This document shows positions 24,285 to 35,478 of a DNA stretch of 64,000 bases, piece by piece. Made by a program: the position numbers and the translations under genes. Position 1 is the stretch's first letter. The number at the start of each line of letters is the position of its first letter. Source of the stretch: Atriophallophorus winterbourni (lineage: Eukaryota; Platyhelminthes; Trematoda; Plagiorchiida; Microphallidae). The stretch lies in contig JACCGJ010018498.1 of the NCBI GenBank assembly GCA_013407085.1, forward strand, positions 1 to 64,000. Direction: 5' to 3'. The notes beneath the pieces were generated by a model. The model did not search any database. It was not told the origin of the DNA and worked only from the letters and a program-made list of their open reading frames with translations.

Positions 24285-24441
24285 ACCGAGTTAAACGTAC
24301 CGCGCAAAAGCAAGTAATTTGTCGACTGAATCAAATGCTTCTTTGAAGTCTAAAAACACGGCTATCGTCGACTGTCGATAGATGTGCAGCAGTTTTAAGA
24401 TCTATTGACGAGTAAAAATGTGGTCGACACAGCCTCTACCA
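24285..24441 (-). mobile_element. short LINE RT fragment
   Basis: On the - strand the frame reads GRGCVDHIFT, then ILKLLHIYRQSTIAVFLDFK and EAFDSVDK. This is the palm region around the first catalytic Asp of a LINE RT (FLDFKEAFDSVD block). Only about 50 codons remain. Confidence 0.7.
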
Positions 24442-24461
24442 GTTCAGTTCAGTTCAGTTGC
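24442..24461. repeat. CAGTT microsatellite
   Basis: Four tandem copies of a 5-bp unit (CAGTT) adjoin the LINE fragment. Confidence 0.8.
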
Positions 24462-24651
24462 CAGCTTGCTGCTTTCGGATCTGTGATTAAGAAGATAATG
24501 AACGTAGAAAAATCCTAACTTATTGTGACCAGGTCACAAGCAACAATTTCTTTATCCTCTTTGTGATATATAACAGAGGGTAAGTCCTGATTCAACGGGA
24601 TGCACCTAGTCTTCGTAAGATAATTTAGGGATTTCATTTTTGAGTTACTGC

Positions 24652-25054
24652 TGTAGTGAACTACTTTCACATTGTATCTTGGTATTTTGTACATAAACAT
24701 TTTAGCCTTGTATAATTATCCCTTTTTCGGCCATGTATACTTTATTCTATCAATGCTTGTACAAGAAACCTTTTGGCGGTAAATATAATTTCAAACTCGG
24801 ACTTTGTCTTCTTCCGCGGTTGCGGAGTTTGCGTGCGCCACCGCGTGCCGGAATTTTGATTAATGAATCCTCAACATTTAAGCGCATTCCGCACCTTGTA
24901 CTCCATTTCTTGGACTTTCCTGTGTGGATTATTTCGCTATCGTTGACTTCACGGATCTTTCGTTGGAGATGTGCTCCTTTGGTCTTTTGGTGAGTTCTTC
25001 CCATTTTTTGCCGTATTGTATGTAGGCTGGTCTATATATTTTCGGTTCATTACA
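24652..25054 (+). repeat. left LTR of the TRIM-like element
   Basis: 403 bp, TGTAGTGAAC to GTTCATTACA. It includes a TTTGGCGGTAAATATAATTT block and a CTTCCGCGGTTGCGGAG block conserved in the right LTR. The strand is set by PBS and polypurine positions. Confidence 0.85.
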
Positions 25055-25444
25055 TAATTGGCGAGACATGACAAACTGCAATTTTTTGCATTTAAAATAA
25101 CTTCGTACTTGTCCATTTTGGCTTATTTTCGGAATACTCACATAATACATCACCATGAGCGATTTTCCTATAAGTATAGTTCCAAAAATCACAGCATATT
25201 CCGTACACAAAACCAGCTTTCATGAGCTTAAGCCGACAACTTTATCAAGCTTCATTACTCCGCAATCACAACCGCCTACCTCCTTTTATGTTCATTCCAA
25301 TCCTCCGGGCCTTCTATCCCTGTTTAAACTCGAACAGGTAGACATGTGCATCGGCCAAAAAGTCTTGCTGACTATGTGACCACAAACATTTCAAGCGTAT
25401 GTTATTCTTCTTTCAAGCCTAACTAACGCCTTGGTGGGGAGTAT

Positions 25445-25847
25445 TGTAGTGAACTACTTTTACATTGTACCTTATTATTTCGTACATACACTTTTTGGCC
25501 TTGTATGATTATCCTTTTTTCGGCCATGTGCACTTCATTTGTGTCAATGCTTGTACACGATACTTTTTGGCGGTAAATATAATTTCAAAATTGGACTTTG
25601 TCTTCTTCCGCGGTTGCGGAGTTTGCGTGCGCCGCCACGTGCCGTAATTGTGATTAACAAATCCTCCAACATTTTAGCGCATTCTGAACCTTGTACTACA
25701 TTTCTTGGACTTTACTGTGTGGATTATTTCGCTAACGTTGGACTTCACGGATCTTTCCTTGGACATTTGCTCCTGTCGTCTTTTAGTGAGTTCTTTCCAT
25801 TTTGCCGTATTGTGTGTATTGCCGACCTATATTTTTGGTCCACTACA
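25445..25847 (+). repeat. right LTR of the TRIM-like element
   Basis: 403 bp, TGTAGTGAAC to GTCCACTACA, collinear with the left LTR throughout. It is followed at once by the CTGC duplication. Confidence 0.85.
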
Positions 25848-26409
25848 CTGCTTAATGCCTTTCTTTCTTGACGCTCTAGAAGGTGAATCTTAACATTTTA
25901 AAGAGAGTTACAGACTTCATGTCGGCGTATAACAGGAAAAGTCATGCAATGTATGATCATTTGTCTTTATCAGCAAGTAGATAAAATAAAACAGTGATTT
26001 TAAAAAGTTTAGTGTCGAACATAATAACAAATTTTTCGCTAGCAACCGATAAAGAATAATTTAGTAACAATGATGCACATAGTAGCTTGTATGAAACATA
26101 AAAATTGATATTTTAGTGAAAAATAATTGGTACAACTTCACATTTTTTCAAAATAACTGTAAATGTGTGAAATATAGGAAACGGATTAATTACAGTTAGG
26201 GTAAGTCCGAATCTCATCGTTTTTTATGAATGACTTTCAGCATGTGAGTTCAAACAAGTATAAGCTGATTGGGAATTACATTCATCGAATTCAGGAAACT
26301 AAACTGGTATCATCGTTTCAAGAATCATGAGAGTGTATTTTCTTGTATTACAATAATTCTAGCTCATATAATCTGGGAAGCGCCTAATATCTACAGGCAA
26401 ATGGCGATT
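25848..26409. other. unassigned AT-rich sequence
   Basis: Nothing recognisable on either strand. Confidence 0.5.
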
Positions 26410-27815
26410 GACTAGGTGGGGCGGCATACTTACCAGATAAATCGAAGGTACGGCTGTATGTCAATTCTGCAACCGTTGCTTGCAAGCGGATTTCAAATTT
26501 GACCTTAAACATAGGAGGACGATCAGTAGAACTTCTTATCTTCCAAAAACTCCGTGCGCCATTAGCGCGGTCTTGATTTTACTGTGCACCAGTCCAACCA
26601 TGCCATTTGCCACAAGGTGGTAAGCAGAAGTTCGGTGATGTTGACAACCCGAACTAGTCAGCAATTTACTGAAGGCTTCATCGAAATTGTAATCTTGGTC
26701 CGTTGTAACAATACCAGGGCAACCGATCTGTGTCACCGAACGTTCGAAGAAAGCGTGCACAACTGTCTCAGTAGAGCAGTTGTGTAGCGGGATGCCAACA
26801 AACCACATGATGAAACTGTCAATACAGGTAAGGATGTAGGTACGGCCGTGTAAGGGCGGTAATGGGCTGACTAGATCTACTTGGAAGTAAAAGATAAGCT
26901 CAATCGTTTAGACTACATTTCGTAATAGATTCTTGTTGTGTCGGTGGACGTTCGTGTGTCAGCATTCATTGCTCGCTCTAACCCATTGCCCAACGTCACT
27001 AATGGCTTTGGGCCTGATAAATCTACCCGTAATAAGTTTAAAACTAGCAGTAATGCCAGGATTATGGGATATTAGGGTATGCAACACTCGCCATCTGAAC
27101 ACAGATGGAATAAGCGGTCGGAAAGCGATTTGCGATATGTTGCAAAGGATATCACCTGAGCAAGTACAGTAATCTGATGTCAATGGAAATGTATTCCTGA
27201 GCTTTGCGAATGCAGCATCGACAGCTTGCGCCTCAACTATTATGCTGAATTCAAGAGATAACGGCAACACTATCACGCCAATTCACGATAGTGCATCCGC
27301 GATATTAGAGGTGTCGTATGTCAGCCGTGAATTGACTTACAAGTGTCTCGTCTGTCTGGAAGAGTATACATCCACAGATCTGCTCATTAAGTGAATTACG
27401 GGTTTATGATCAGTAAACACGGTGAAGAGTCTGCACTCCAGAATGTAGCGGAAATCTTTGGCCCCAAATATATAGCCGATAGTTTGCGTCTAAATGTGCT
27501 ATACGTAGTCTCTGCCGGTTGAATTTACTTCGAGAATAGCGACATCGGCAACCATGACTTGTCGACATACTGTAGAAGCACTGCTCCCATTGCCTTCGAG
27601 GATGCGCCCGTTAATAGCTACAGTGATTCAAGGATGTTATCTCGTCGATAAGTTTCCTGAGCAATGTGGATGCTGATTAGGATTCGTTTGTTAAAATTAC
27701 CAAATTTGAGTTTTCACGGAGCAAATCACTTAATAGATGAGAGAGGCGCGCGCATTACGGTATGAAACAACGGCAGAAGTTCACTAATCCACAAAATTGC
27801 CGGAGTTCCTTAAAT
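26410..27815 (-). pseudogene. gypsy-2 pol fragment: RT end, RNase H, integrase
   Basis: On the - strand the order is LRQFCGLVNFCRCFIP (RT end, near 27810-27765), an RNase H stretch with FTVFTDHKPV near 27400, an H2C2-type integrase N-terminus with RPLIPSVFRWRVLHTL and KLITGRFIRPKAISDV near 27110-27000, and the integrase core FQVDLVSPLPP, TCIDSF, TTDQDYNFD and TSAYHLVANGM near 26880-26600. The catalytic Glu expected after NGMV is Gly (VGLVH for VERFH), so the DDE triad is broken. Multiple stops are present. It lacks gag, protease and most of RT, and is a separate copy from gypsy-1. Confidence 0.82.
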
Positions 27816-28104
27816 ATTGTGTGCTTGTATTGGATAGTGAGGAATGGATCGCAAAACTGCCTGAGTTCCAGGTTTATCAACATACAATTTGGACTCCGAG
27901 ACAGCCACAGAAGAACGTAAACCTTGCGTGGACAAAGAGTATATTGTAATTGATGAGTGTGTTGACTATGTACATATAGAATTTGGTCTTTGGTATGTTT
28001 ACTTTGGCTACTGGGATTTGTTAATACGCCCAAACAAGGCCCACCTTACTGAAAATGGTATAGCTGTGTATTCTAGCTGCCAAGTCTCGAGTAAGCTCAA
28101 TACC

Positions 28105-30180
28105 CCCTGCTAGTATCATTCTCAACAATACACCACTCGCACCTTCTAACGAAATCAAAGACTTAGGATTTAGGTATTCTTCATCTCTTAATTTCAACGA
28201 ACAAGTAAGATTTCTCATAGCAAGAGCTAGACAGAATTTTGGTTTGATCAATCAAAAATTCCTCCTTCGTGAAAGTAGACTGAGTCTATATAAAATGAAA
28301 GTATTACCGATTCTTGATTACTGTAATATAGCCTACTCTCACATCGCTAGGCGTGACTGTATACTCTTAGAAAGCCTTCAACGTAGAATTAGCAAAATCA
28401 TGTTAGGCTACTCTAATCCTTCATCTTATAAAGTACGATGCAGTCTACTAGGCATTGACCCGCTATGGTTACGTAGAATTCGCCTTAATCTTTCTCTTTT
28501 CTTCCGAATCATCACAGAGCACCAAGTTAAGATTAGGTCCACAATGCGCTTCCAAGATTGTAATCGTTATGTACGACGTAACCGAATGAGGCTATTACAT
28601 ATTCCCCTTACTCGCACTAAAGTTCGACAAACTTCTTTTTAATTAGGTATGCACATCTTTGGAATTCTCTTCCACTCCATTTTCGTATGTGCACTTCTAC
28701 AGGTAAATTTAAAGCACTCGTAGAATCTCTTACTGCTCCATCGCTATGTGAAATTCTCAAAATAAACACCTCTATAGACAATATATTTTGTCACGGTATT
28801 CCTGGTTATTGAACCAATTGTAAGTATTTTGTACATTAGCACACGCATAGAACAGTTCACAATGTACAAAATACATTGTATTATCAAGTGTCAGGTTACC
28901 TAAGGTCTATGTATGTTGCATCAAAACCTGGGACTCGTAGTATATGTATCTATACTTATTGTATCTCTATTGTATCTGTCTAGGCCTGGACAACCTGACA
29001 GTAGCTCAGCCCACATACAGTTTCTGTCTGCGCAGCACTTTGCCTGGATCAGGCTTGTGCTTCCACTTCAATAGGCTCATTTCACCCACCTTTTGGTTTA
29101 AACATAGTTATCCTTAAATAAATAGAAAATTGTAACATCTAAAACATTAATTTTTATGATTATCTTTTATAACGCAGCTGTAGTGTCAGGTTACCTAAGG
29201 TCTAGGCATGTCTCGTCACATTGCCACACTTCTTCATCGTAACCGTGCGTATTATAATCATTTTCACCATATGACCATATTCTTAACCGTGATCTGCTTA
29301 TATTTAACCCATTTATATATGAAAATATGGTTTGTCATAATATATTTACTAAAAAACAAAAAAAATGAAAAAAAAACGCTAAAAATGCAAAAAAATACTG
29401 TTTTTTGATCTTTTTTATCGTTTATAATCGATTTACTATTTCTCTTTGATAACCTCTCACCATGATGGTGAAGAGAATATCTTTAATTGTGTTCCAGTGT
29501 CTCCGACTCCCAAACCAACTCCGACACTGGCCCTTGCTCCTTCCGCATACGACTGATTCTTCTATATGGACCGAAAGCCCTACTGGCGAACAGTTTTGGT
29601 TTCCTTATTTCCGACAATTCTTCAACTTTCTGGATCGTACAACTGGCCCAAACCTCATGCAATTTGAACCACAATCTCTCCCCATCCCCTTCATTTTCTA
29701 TATTTTTTTTCAATTCAATTTCGGTTTTTTATATACTTTTCTTCAATCACATCCACCAACATTCCCAAGAAGTCAATTTATATATTTATAAAAAAAACTT
29801 TCTTTATTTCGTAAATTTATTTTTACTGTGACAATTAAATCTTCATGCGCACCATTTCTTTTATAATTCTTTTGTCTTTTATTTTCTTTCTTTCAACCCC
29901 TGCTCCAGAATTGATCGCATCCCCTTCATTTGATTATTTCGAGGCAATCTAGATGAAACTTCATCACTGTGTGACATTGCGCGAAAAAATTTAACTTTCT
30001 TACCCTTGTAAATTTACCATCCTTTATTAATCAGCAAAATGTTCAAAAATTCCGCTTGATAAGGTCATTTTACAATTTATTTATTTTGTACACATTGATA
30101 ACCTGATCATGCTTTGCATGCCTTGGTTTACCAAGAATATAGTTTTATTATTATTATTCTTATTATTATTATTATTAGTT
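28105..30180 (+). mobile_element. LINE G1: CR1/jockey-like ORF2 C-terminus plus long 3' UTR
   Basis: This 5'-truncated copy starts with IILNNTPLAPSNEIKDLGF and reads through GLINQKFLLRES, MKVLPILDYCNIAYSH, RRDCILLESLQRRISK, WLRRIRLNLSLFFRII to a stop near 28640. A 3' region of about 1.5 kb follows, with GTGTCAGGTTACCTAAGGTC at about 28889 and again at about 29186, a T/A-rich block, and ACCTCTCACCATGATGGTGA-like sequence shared with LINE G2. It ends in an ATT-rich microsatellite (about 30145-30180). Confidence 0.8.
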
Positions 30181-31879
30181 AGTTTTCTTATATTATAAGG
30201 TACCTATCGGATACCGTCGCCATGTTGACCCTAAGGCCGTCGCCACACGAGCGCCAATCGTTCCGGATTTTCTTCGGGACCATATGGAGGGGGAGGAACA
30301 GTGGCTACTAGAGGGCCGTATAATGCCTCATTTCAACATGGGCTAGAGCTTACTGCGCGTGATCTGCAACTTCTTTAGCAGTAATCGCATCGGTTTTTCG
30401 TTAACGGTGGTAAACGGTTTTCTATTGGAATAGTGACCGCTAGTAATGCAGTAGATAATTATTGGACCAAGTCCGGATATTTCTCGAGAAGATTTGCATA
30501 GCAGTGTTGTACGTCTTTAAAACTCAAAACCGTGGAAATCTTCGATTCTCTGTTCTGGGTGGCAAGACATTTTAGACGAAAAATCCCAGCTATCAGCTGC
30601 TAGCACCAAAAATCGAGAAAAATGTCAAACGAGGGTAAGTACTAAAGGTCTAGTATTGCAAATAAAACCGCCGCGATGGTAAAAATCTATCGAAATTCGG
30701 CACGTAAATCTTATTTAAGTGTCACGAAGCGTTGACCTTATGTTGTTATAACCGATAAGTTTGCTGCCATGAAGTGTTGGCATACGGGCTAGTCATTGCG
30801 CAAGTGCCAACCGGCAGAACACTAAATTCTGCACTGGTGTTTAGCAGAAAACGTAGACCTGATGTCCTATCCTACATGAAGAAAAAACGACCTGACCGCT
30901 TTGGGCTAACAACGATAGTCCTTATTACATGTGTGCTCCTGTTTTCGCCTACAACGTGCGATAGTAACAAGTTTTATTGCAACTTCGTGCTTCATCGCCA
31001 TATTTACAGTACTTACGGAAAATCAGGGAACGAGTATGGATGCCGTATCGTCGGTCGGTTTGGTTGCATCATCGTGGCTAACGATTCATGTTATGTTTCG
31101 AGCCTAATTGCGTATAGCTGCAATCTCAGCCGGTAAGTCAGCATTACTATCTTTCTTTTAGTTTCCCAATGTGCGCCATCGTTGCGTCGTCGTTGTGAAA
31201 TTATGTGCTGGGTGTTGTCTGAGAACGGGTGCGTTCTGCGATGCTGTCCGCCATTTTCGCTAGCTTAGACAGTGGATCACTTATTTGCAGCAACCAATAT
31301 GACTTTCACGTATTAAGCAGTTCGCTGGAGCCGTTGTTCCTTCAATAAAAGCTCGTCCATGTTCGATGTCCCTGACAGGCAGCGTACATTCATTAGTATG
31401 GTTGATAGCTTTCTACCGGTAACATTTATGTTGAATAATAATTAATACTAAACAATAATTCTGTAATTCAAATTCTCGTTGTTAGTGCTGCATTATTTAA
31501 TACATACTGTGATTCGAGTGAGCGTGGTTTGTTCTCACTTCCATTCTTGGGTTGGTTATTCAATTCAATACAATTCAATTCATCACAGGATTTCAACATG
31601 CCACGCATCAGCTGAAAATACATATACTTGTCTAATAAATTTTCAGCATTCGCTAAAACGATTAGTCTTTTAGGTTTCACACAATCTGTGAGTTAGCCTA
31701 CAAGATTATCCAGCATTTCAGACGTGATCTTCACTCTAGGTACTGATCCCATGTACGTTGAAATTTTAGCTCCACTGCACGGTTGCGACCTTAATATGGT
31801 AACTTGCGTTCGGCGCCTTTTTCGGAAGCTGGCATATATTCACAATGATGAGAAAGTTTATATTAACTAAGCTAAGTTT
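30181..31879. other. intergenic sequence, no recognised gene
   Basis: Open frames here (for example 30774-31136) show no domain, signal or repeat similarity. A short ATTCA microsatellite lies at about 31558-31584. Confidence 0.5.
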
Positions 31880-34560
31880 TTGAATCTTCTCAGAGACAAC
31901 GACTGGACCGTATTTCTTCGATTTTCCATTATAACCTCTCAGCTTGCCTTTAAAATTCGTCTACCACCAATATCATGTGAACATAACATCACTCGATTAC
32001 CCTTCTCGAAAAAAAGATTGCTCAGCTGTTTACTTCTGAAAATCATAACTTTGAATTCTTCTCTGTTATACGCCGACATGAGCTATGTTACTCTCTCCCA
32101 GGTATTAAAATTCGATTTCTACAGTGTCAAGAAAGAAAGGCTTTGAGTAGTGACTTAAAGACTGAGTCCTTGAATTCTCTTACGAAGAATTAATGTATCC
32201 CATTAAAACGTGAAATTTATTCAATTATATATCAACAAGATAACAAGGATGCAGTGACTACTGACCCGTCAACAAAAAGTCAGGCTTTCTCTTCATTCTT
32301 CAGCAACTCATTTATTAATAACATTAACCATCCACCGGCAAACAATAACATTCCCTTAAATACTATTGACTCCTTAACTTTGACTTTACAAGAAGTGAAA
32401 GACATTTCCTTTCAAAGTGAAATTTCTTAAAAGCCTGATGGTGTAGGTTTTATATAAGCAATCTTACACAACAGCAGTGAAGATTTTTCCTTGCTCCTCT
32501 TAAATCTTTTCAATATTTCTCTCAAATCCGGAATATATCAAACTCACTGGAAACACTCGGTTAATATTTATCGTTTAAAATCTGGTAATTCGAACCTCGT
32601 TATGAATTGTCGCCCCATTAATCATACTCTTATTCACTCTAGGTTATTTGAAAAGTTAATTAAGAAATCTTTGTTGGACTACCTCGGCTCAGATGCGTTC
32701 TCTCATCCCAACATGGTTTTCTAAACCAAAATCTTGTGTAACCTGCCAATTCGAATATTTAGATCACACAACCAGTTCACTAGACCAAGGATTATCAGTG
32801 ATTATTTTATTCCTAGACATAAGCAAGGCTTTCGATCGGGTTTCACACACACTACTCCTTTCAAAGTTATCATATCTAGAAATACATGGGCCTTTATTAA
32901 GATGGTTTCATTCTTTTCTGTCTGATCGCACCTTTTCAGTAAACGTTAACGGTGTTACTTCACCTAATCAGCCGATTCCAAGTGGCGTAATTCAGGGCAG
33001 CGTTCGAGGCCCCCTTCTTTTTCTCATCTATGTTAATGATCTGCAAAGTCTTGTGAACTACTCTAAACTCTTTATCTTCGCTGATGACATAAAAGTCGTC
33101 CTATCATTTTCACCTAATGAAATGCCACACACTCTGATATCCCTTGACACTGATGTTGCATCTCTATCAAGCTTTGGCCCACAATGGGGATTAAAATTTT
33201 CGGCTCCTAAGACACACTATATGGGATAACGCTGCTTAATCCCCTGTGACACACTCGCATAAAATGGCTCAACTTTAATGAGCAAGCAAGACATCTTCAC
33301 ACGAGAGCACAGCAAAAATTTGGCTTAATTAACCATAAATTCCTCTCACGTGAAAGTAAAATCGCATTATATAAAATGAAGGTCCTGCCAATTCTTGATT
33401 ATTGTAATATCATACATTCCCACATGTGGAGGCGTGATTGTTTTACGTTACATAAACTTCAACGTACTTTCACCAAAATAACTTTGGGCTATTTCAACTC
33501 TTTGCCTTGTCTTGAAAGGTGTAATTTGCTGAGAGTCAAACCAATATGGCTACGCAGAATTCAACTGAATCTGCTTTTTTCTTCCGAATCATTACCCAGC
33601 AGCGAGTTAAGCTTCAGTCTGACATGCGCTTTCGCGATTATATTCACCATGTTCTGTGCAATCGAACAAGGCTATTAAATATAACTTTGTCTCGCGCTAA
33701 ATTTAGACGTAACTTTTTCTTAATTAGATATGCACAACTTTAGAATTCTCTTCCTCTACATTTCCTTATGTGCACATCTACCAGAAAATTTTAAACGCTT
33801 GTAGAAACACTTACCGTTCACTCACTATCCGAAATCCTCAAAATAAACACTTCTCTGGACATTCTTTACTCTCATTTGATCCCAGATTTCTAATTCCACA
33901 TCTTTCTACACATATTAGTATATCATGAGGTCTGATAGTATTCTCTGGATAACTCGCCATACAAGTGTCAGGTTTCCGGAGCCTAGAAATGCTTTTACAA
34001 CATTGCCTTCGATGACATTTTCTATACACCATTATGTATATAAAAGTCTTTTAGTTCATATGAGGCCTAGAAATGTCACATTTTTATCCAAAATTGCAAA
34101 ATAATAAAATCTATCAAAAACGTAAAAAACTAAAAAACATAATGTTTTTTTGATTTACATTCTTTTTTCAAAATGATGTACTATTTTACTTTGATGACCT
34201 CTCACCGTGCTGGTGAAGAGAAAATCTTTCATTATATTCCAGTGTCTTCGAATAACGAACCATCACTGTAATTGACTCGAAATCTATCAGCTCGAGATTT
34301 GTTCAGTATGCGATTTACTCTCCTGCAGTTAACGAAAATCCGGCTGGTGAACAAATTTTGGTTCGATTCGTCGACAATTCTTCAAGCGTTTTGGATCACA
34401 CAACGAACCCTACTCCCATGCTATTAACCACACGCTCTCTCATCCCTCACAATTTCTTAGATTTTCCTATTCCGGTGGATTTATGTTCTCTTTTCAATCT
34501 TTTCAACCAACCTTTCCGTAAAACGTAAATTTATGCATATATAACTAATTTATCTAGTTT
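31880..34560 (+). mobile_element. LINE G2: CR1/jockey-like ORF2 and 3' UTR
   Basis: This is a longer copy of the G family. A diverged linker region precedes the RT: KSQAFSSFFSNSF near 32290, a stop at KPDGVGF near 32430, LLLLNLFNISLKSG, CRPINHTL. A frame change at about 32700 leads to LFLDISKAFDRVSHTLL, SGVIQGSVRGPLLF and FIFADDIKVV. Further frame changes near 33229 and 33560 precede MKVLPILDYCNIIHSH, LHKLQRTFTK and LRRIQLNL, which match G1. The FADD box is intact, but five or more breaks make it dead. The 3' UTR matches G1 up to the CTCTCACCGTGCTGGTGA block and beyond. Confidence 0.82.
33916..34140 (+). repeat. 3' UTR module of LINE G2, first copy
   Basis: Starts GTATATCATGAGG, contains GTGTCAGG-TTCCGGAGCCTAG and ATGAGGCCTA-AAATGTCACA, and ends in an A-rich AATAAAATCTA stretch. 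It is repeated in direct orientation at 34617-34855. Confidence 0.8.
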
Positions 34561-34616
34561 TATGACAACTTAATTATAATTCGCTTCACTTTTTCAATAA
34601 ATACCTTTACATTTTA

Positions 34617-34855
34617 GTATATCATGAGGTTTGATAGTATTCTCTGTATAACTGGCCATTCAAGTGTCAGGTTACCGGAGCCTAGACATGCTTTTACACT
34701 AATTAATCTCAACATTGCCTTCCATAAAATTTTCTATGCACTATGTATTTAACTGTTTTTTATTTCGTATGAGGCCTATAAATGTCACACATTTGTATTG
34801 AAACGTGCAAATAATAAAATCTACCGAAAAACTAAAAACACGTAAACCTGAAAAA
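34617..34855 (+). repeat. 3' UTR module of LINE G2, second copy
   Basis: Direct repeat of 33916-34140 with the same landmarks in the same order (GTATATCATGAGG, GTGTCAGGTTACCGGAGCC, ATGAGGCCTATAAATGTCAC, AATAAAATCTA), about 700 bp downstream of the first copy. Confidence 0.8.
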
Positions 34856-34878
34856 ATTTACTCAATAGTTTGGTGGTG

Positions 34879-35012
34879 GCTCACATCCCCATCCTACACA
34901 TATACGCGTTTTTTCAGGCTGTTTGCCGATTCGTCAGTGGAGACAGTAAGATCAGGTTCAGTGACCTTGGAACATGGAAAGTGGTAACCAAGCTAAATTT
35001 GTATATCACTAG
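34879..35012 (+). repeat. dispersed repeat family R, copy
   Basis: GCTCACATCCCC near the start, CTGTTTGCCG, GATCAGGTTC, GAAAGTGGTAA and GTATATCAC follow the order seen at 49623-49770. It is diverged. Confidence 0.55.
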
Positions 35013-35104
35013 TATAGAGGGTCCTTCATATATCTCTATAATATTACTCGTCCGAATATTACTCATATAATCTCTCTCTCCTAGTCCATATGATTCAAGA
35101 CTAT

Positions 35105-35478
35105 ATTATTTGTTGAACATTATAATTCCTTCTTGTTTCTTCAGTCTTCTCCTCTTTTATTCTTATTCTTTATCTTACTTTTTACTTATTCTTATTATTC
35201 TTCTTGATCTTCCTTCTTCTTTTATTATTCTTCTCTCTATTATTCTCTTCTTCCTTCCTATTATTATCATTCCACTTCATTCATCTTCCATCCATTCTTC
35301 TTCTTCTCTTATTCTTCTTCTTATTATTAATTATTATTCATTATTCTTCTTCTTACTATTATTCTTCACATTCTTCCCTTCTTACTTCTTATTATTAAGC
35401 TTCTATCTTCCTTCCTTATGCTTCGTCTTCATTATTCTTCCTCTCCTATTATTATTATTATTTTTATTTTTATTATAA
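35105..35478 (+). repeat. polypyrimidine/AT low-complexity tract
   Basis: About 370 bp built from CTT, TTA and ATT units and almost free of G on the + strand. The apparent 122-codon frame is all Leu, Ile, Ser, Phe and Tyr and is not a gene. Such asymmetric tracts can form triplex DNA; that is an inference from composition only. Confidence 0.85.

Larger units (their letters stand above)
24652..25847 (+). mobile_element. mini LTR retrotransposon (TRIM-like), 1196 bp, non-coding
   Basis: Two direct repeats of exactly 403 bp (24652-25054 and 25445-25847) flank 390 bp of internal DNA. Each repeat starts TGTAGTGAAC and ends in its imperfect inverse (GTTCATTACA, GTCCACTACA), so the ends are TG..CA. 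A TTGGCGAGACATG sequence 4 nt after the left repeat fits a primer-binding site. A purine-rich GGTGGGGAG lies just before the right repeat, like a polypurine tract. CTGC at 24648-24651 and 25848-25851 is a perfect 4-bp target duplication. The interior encodes nothing recognisable, so it would need proteins from another element. The LTRs look about 87% alike over the first 120 bases, so the insertion is old. Confidence 0.85.

Noticed and set aside
30774..31136. 120-codon open frame in the spacer between LINE G copies
   Set aside because: No domain or homology recognised and no start or splice context. A hydrophobic stretch is visible but not enough to call a gene.
35110..35478. 122-codon Leu/Ile/Ser-rich frame
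   Set aside because: It is the translation of a CTT/ATT low-complexity tract.
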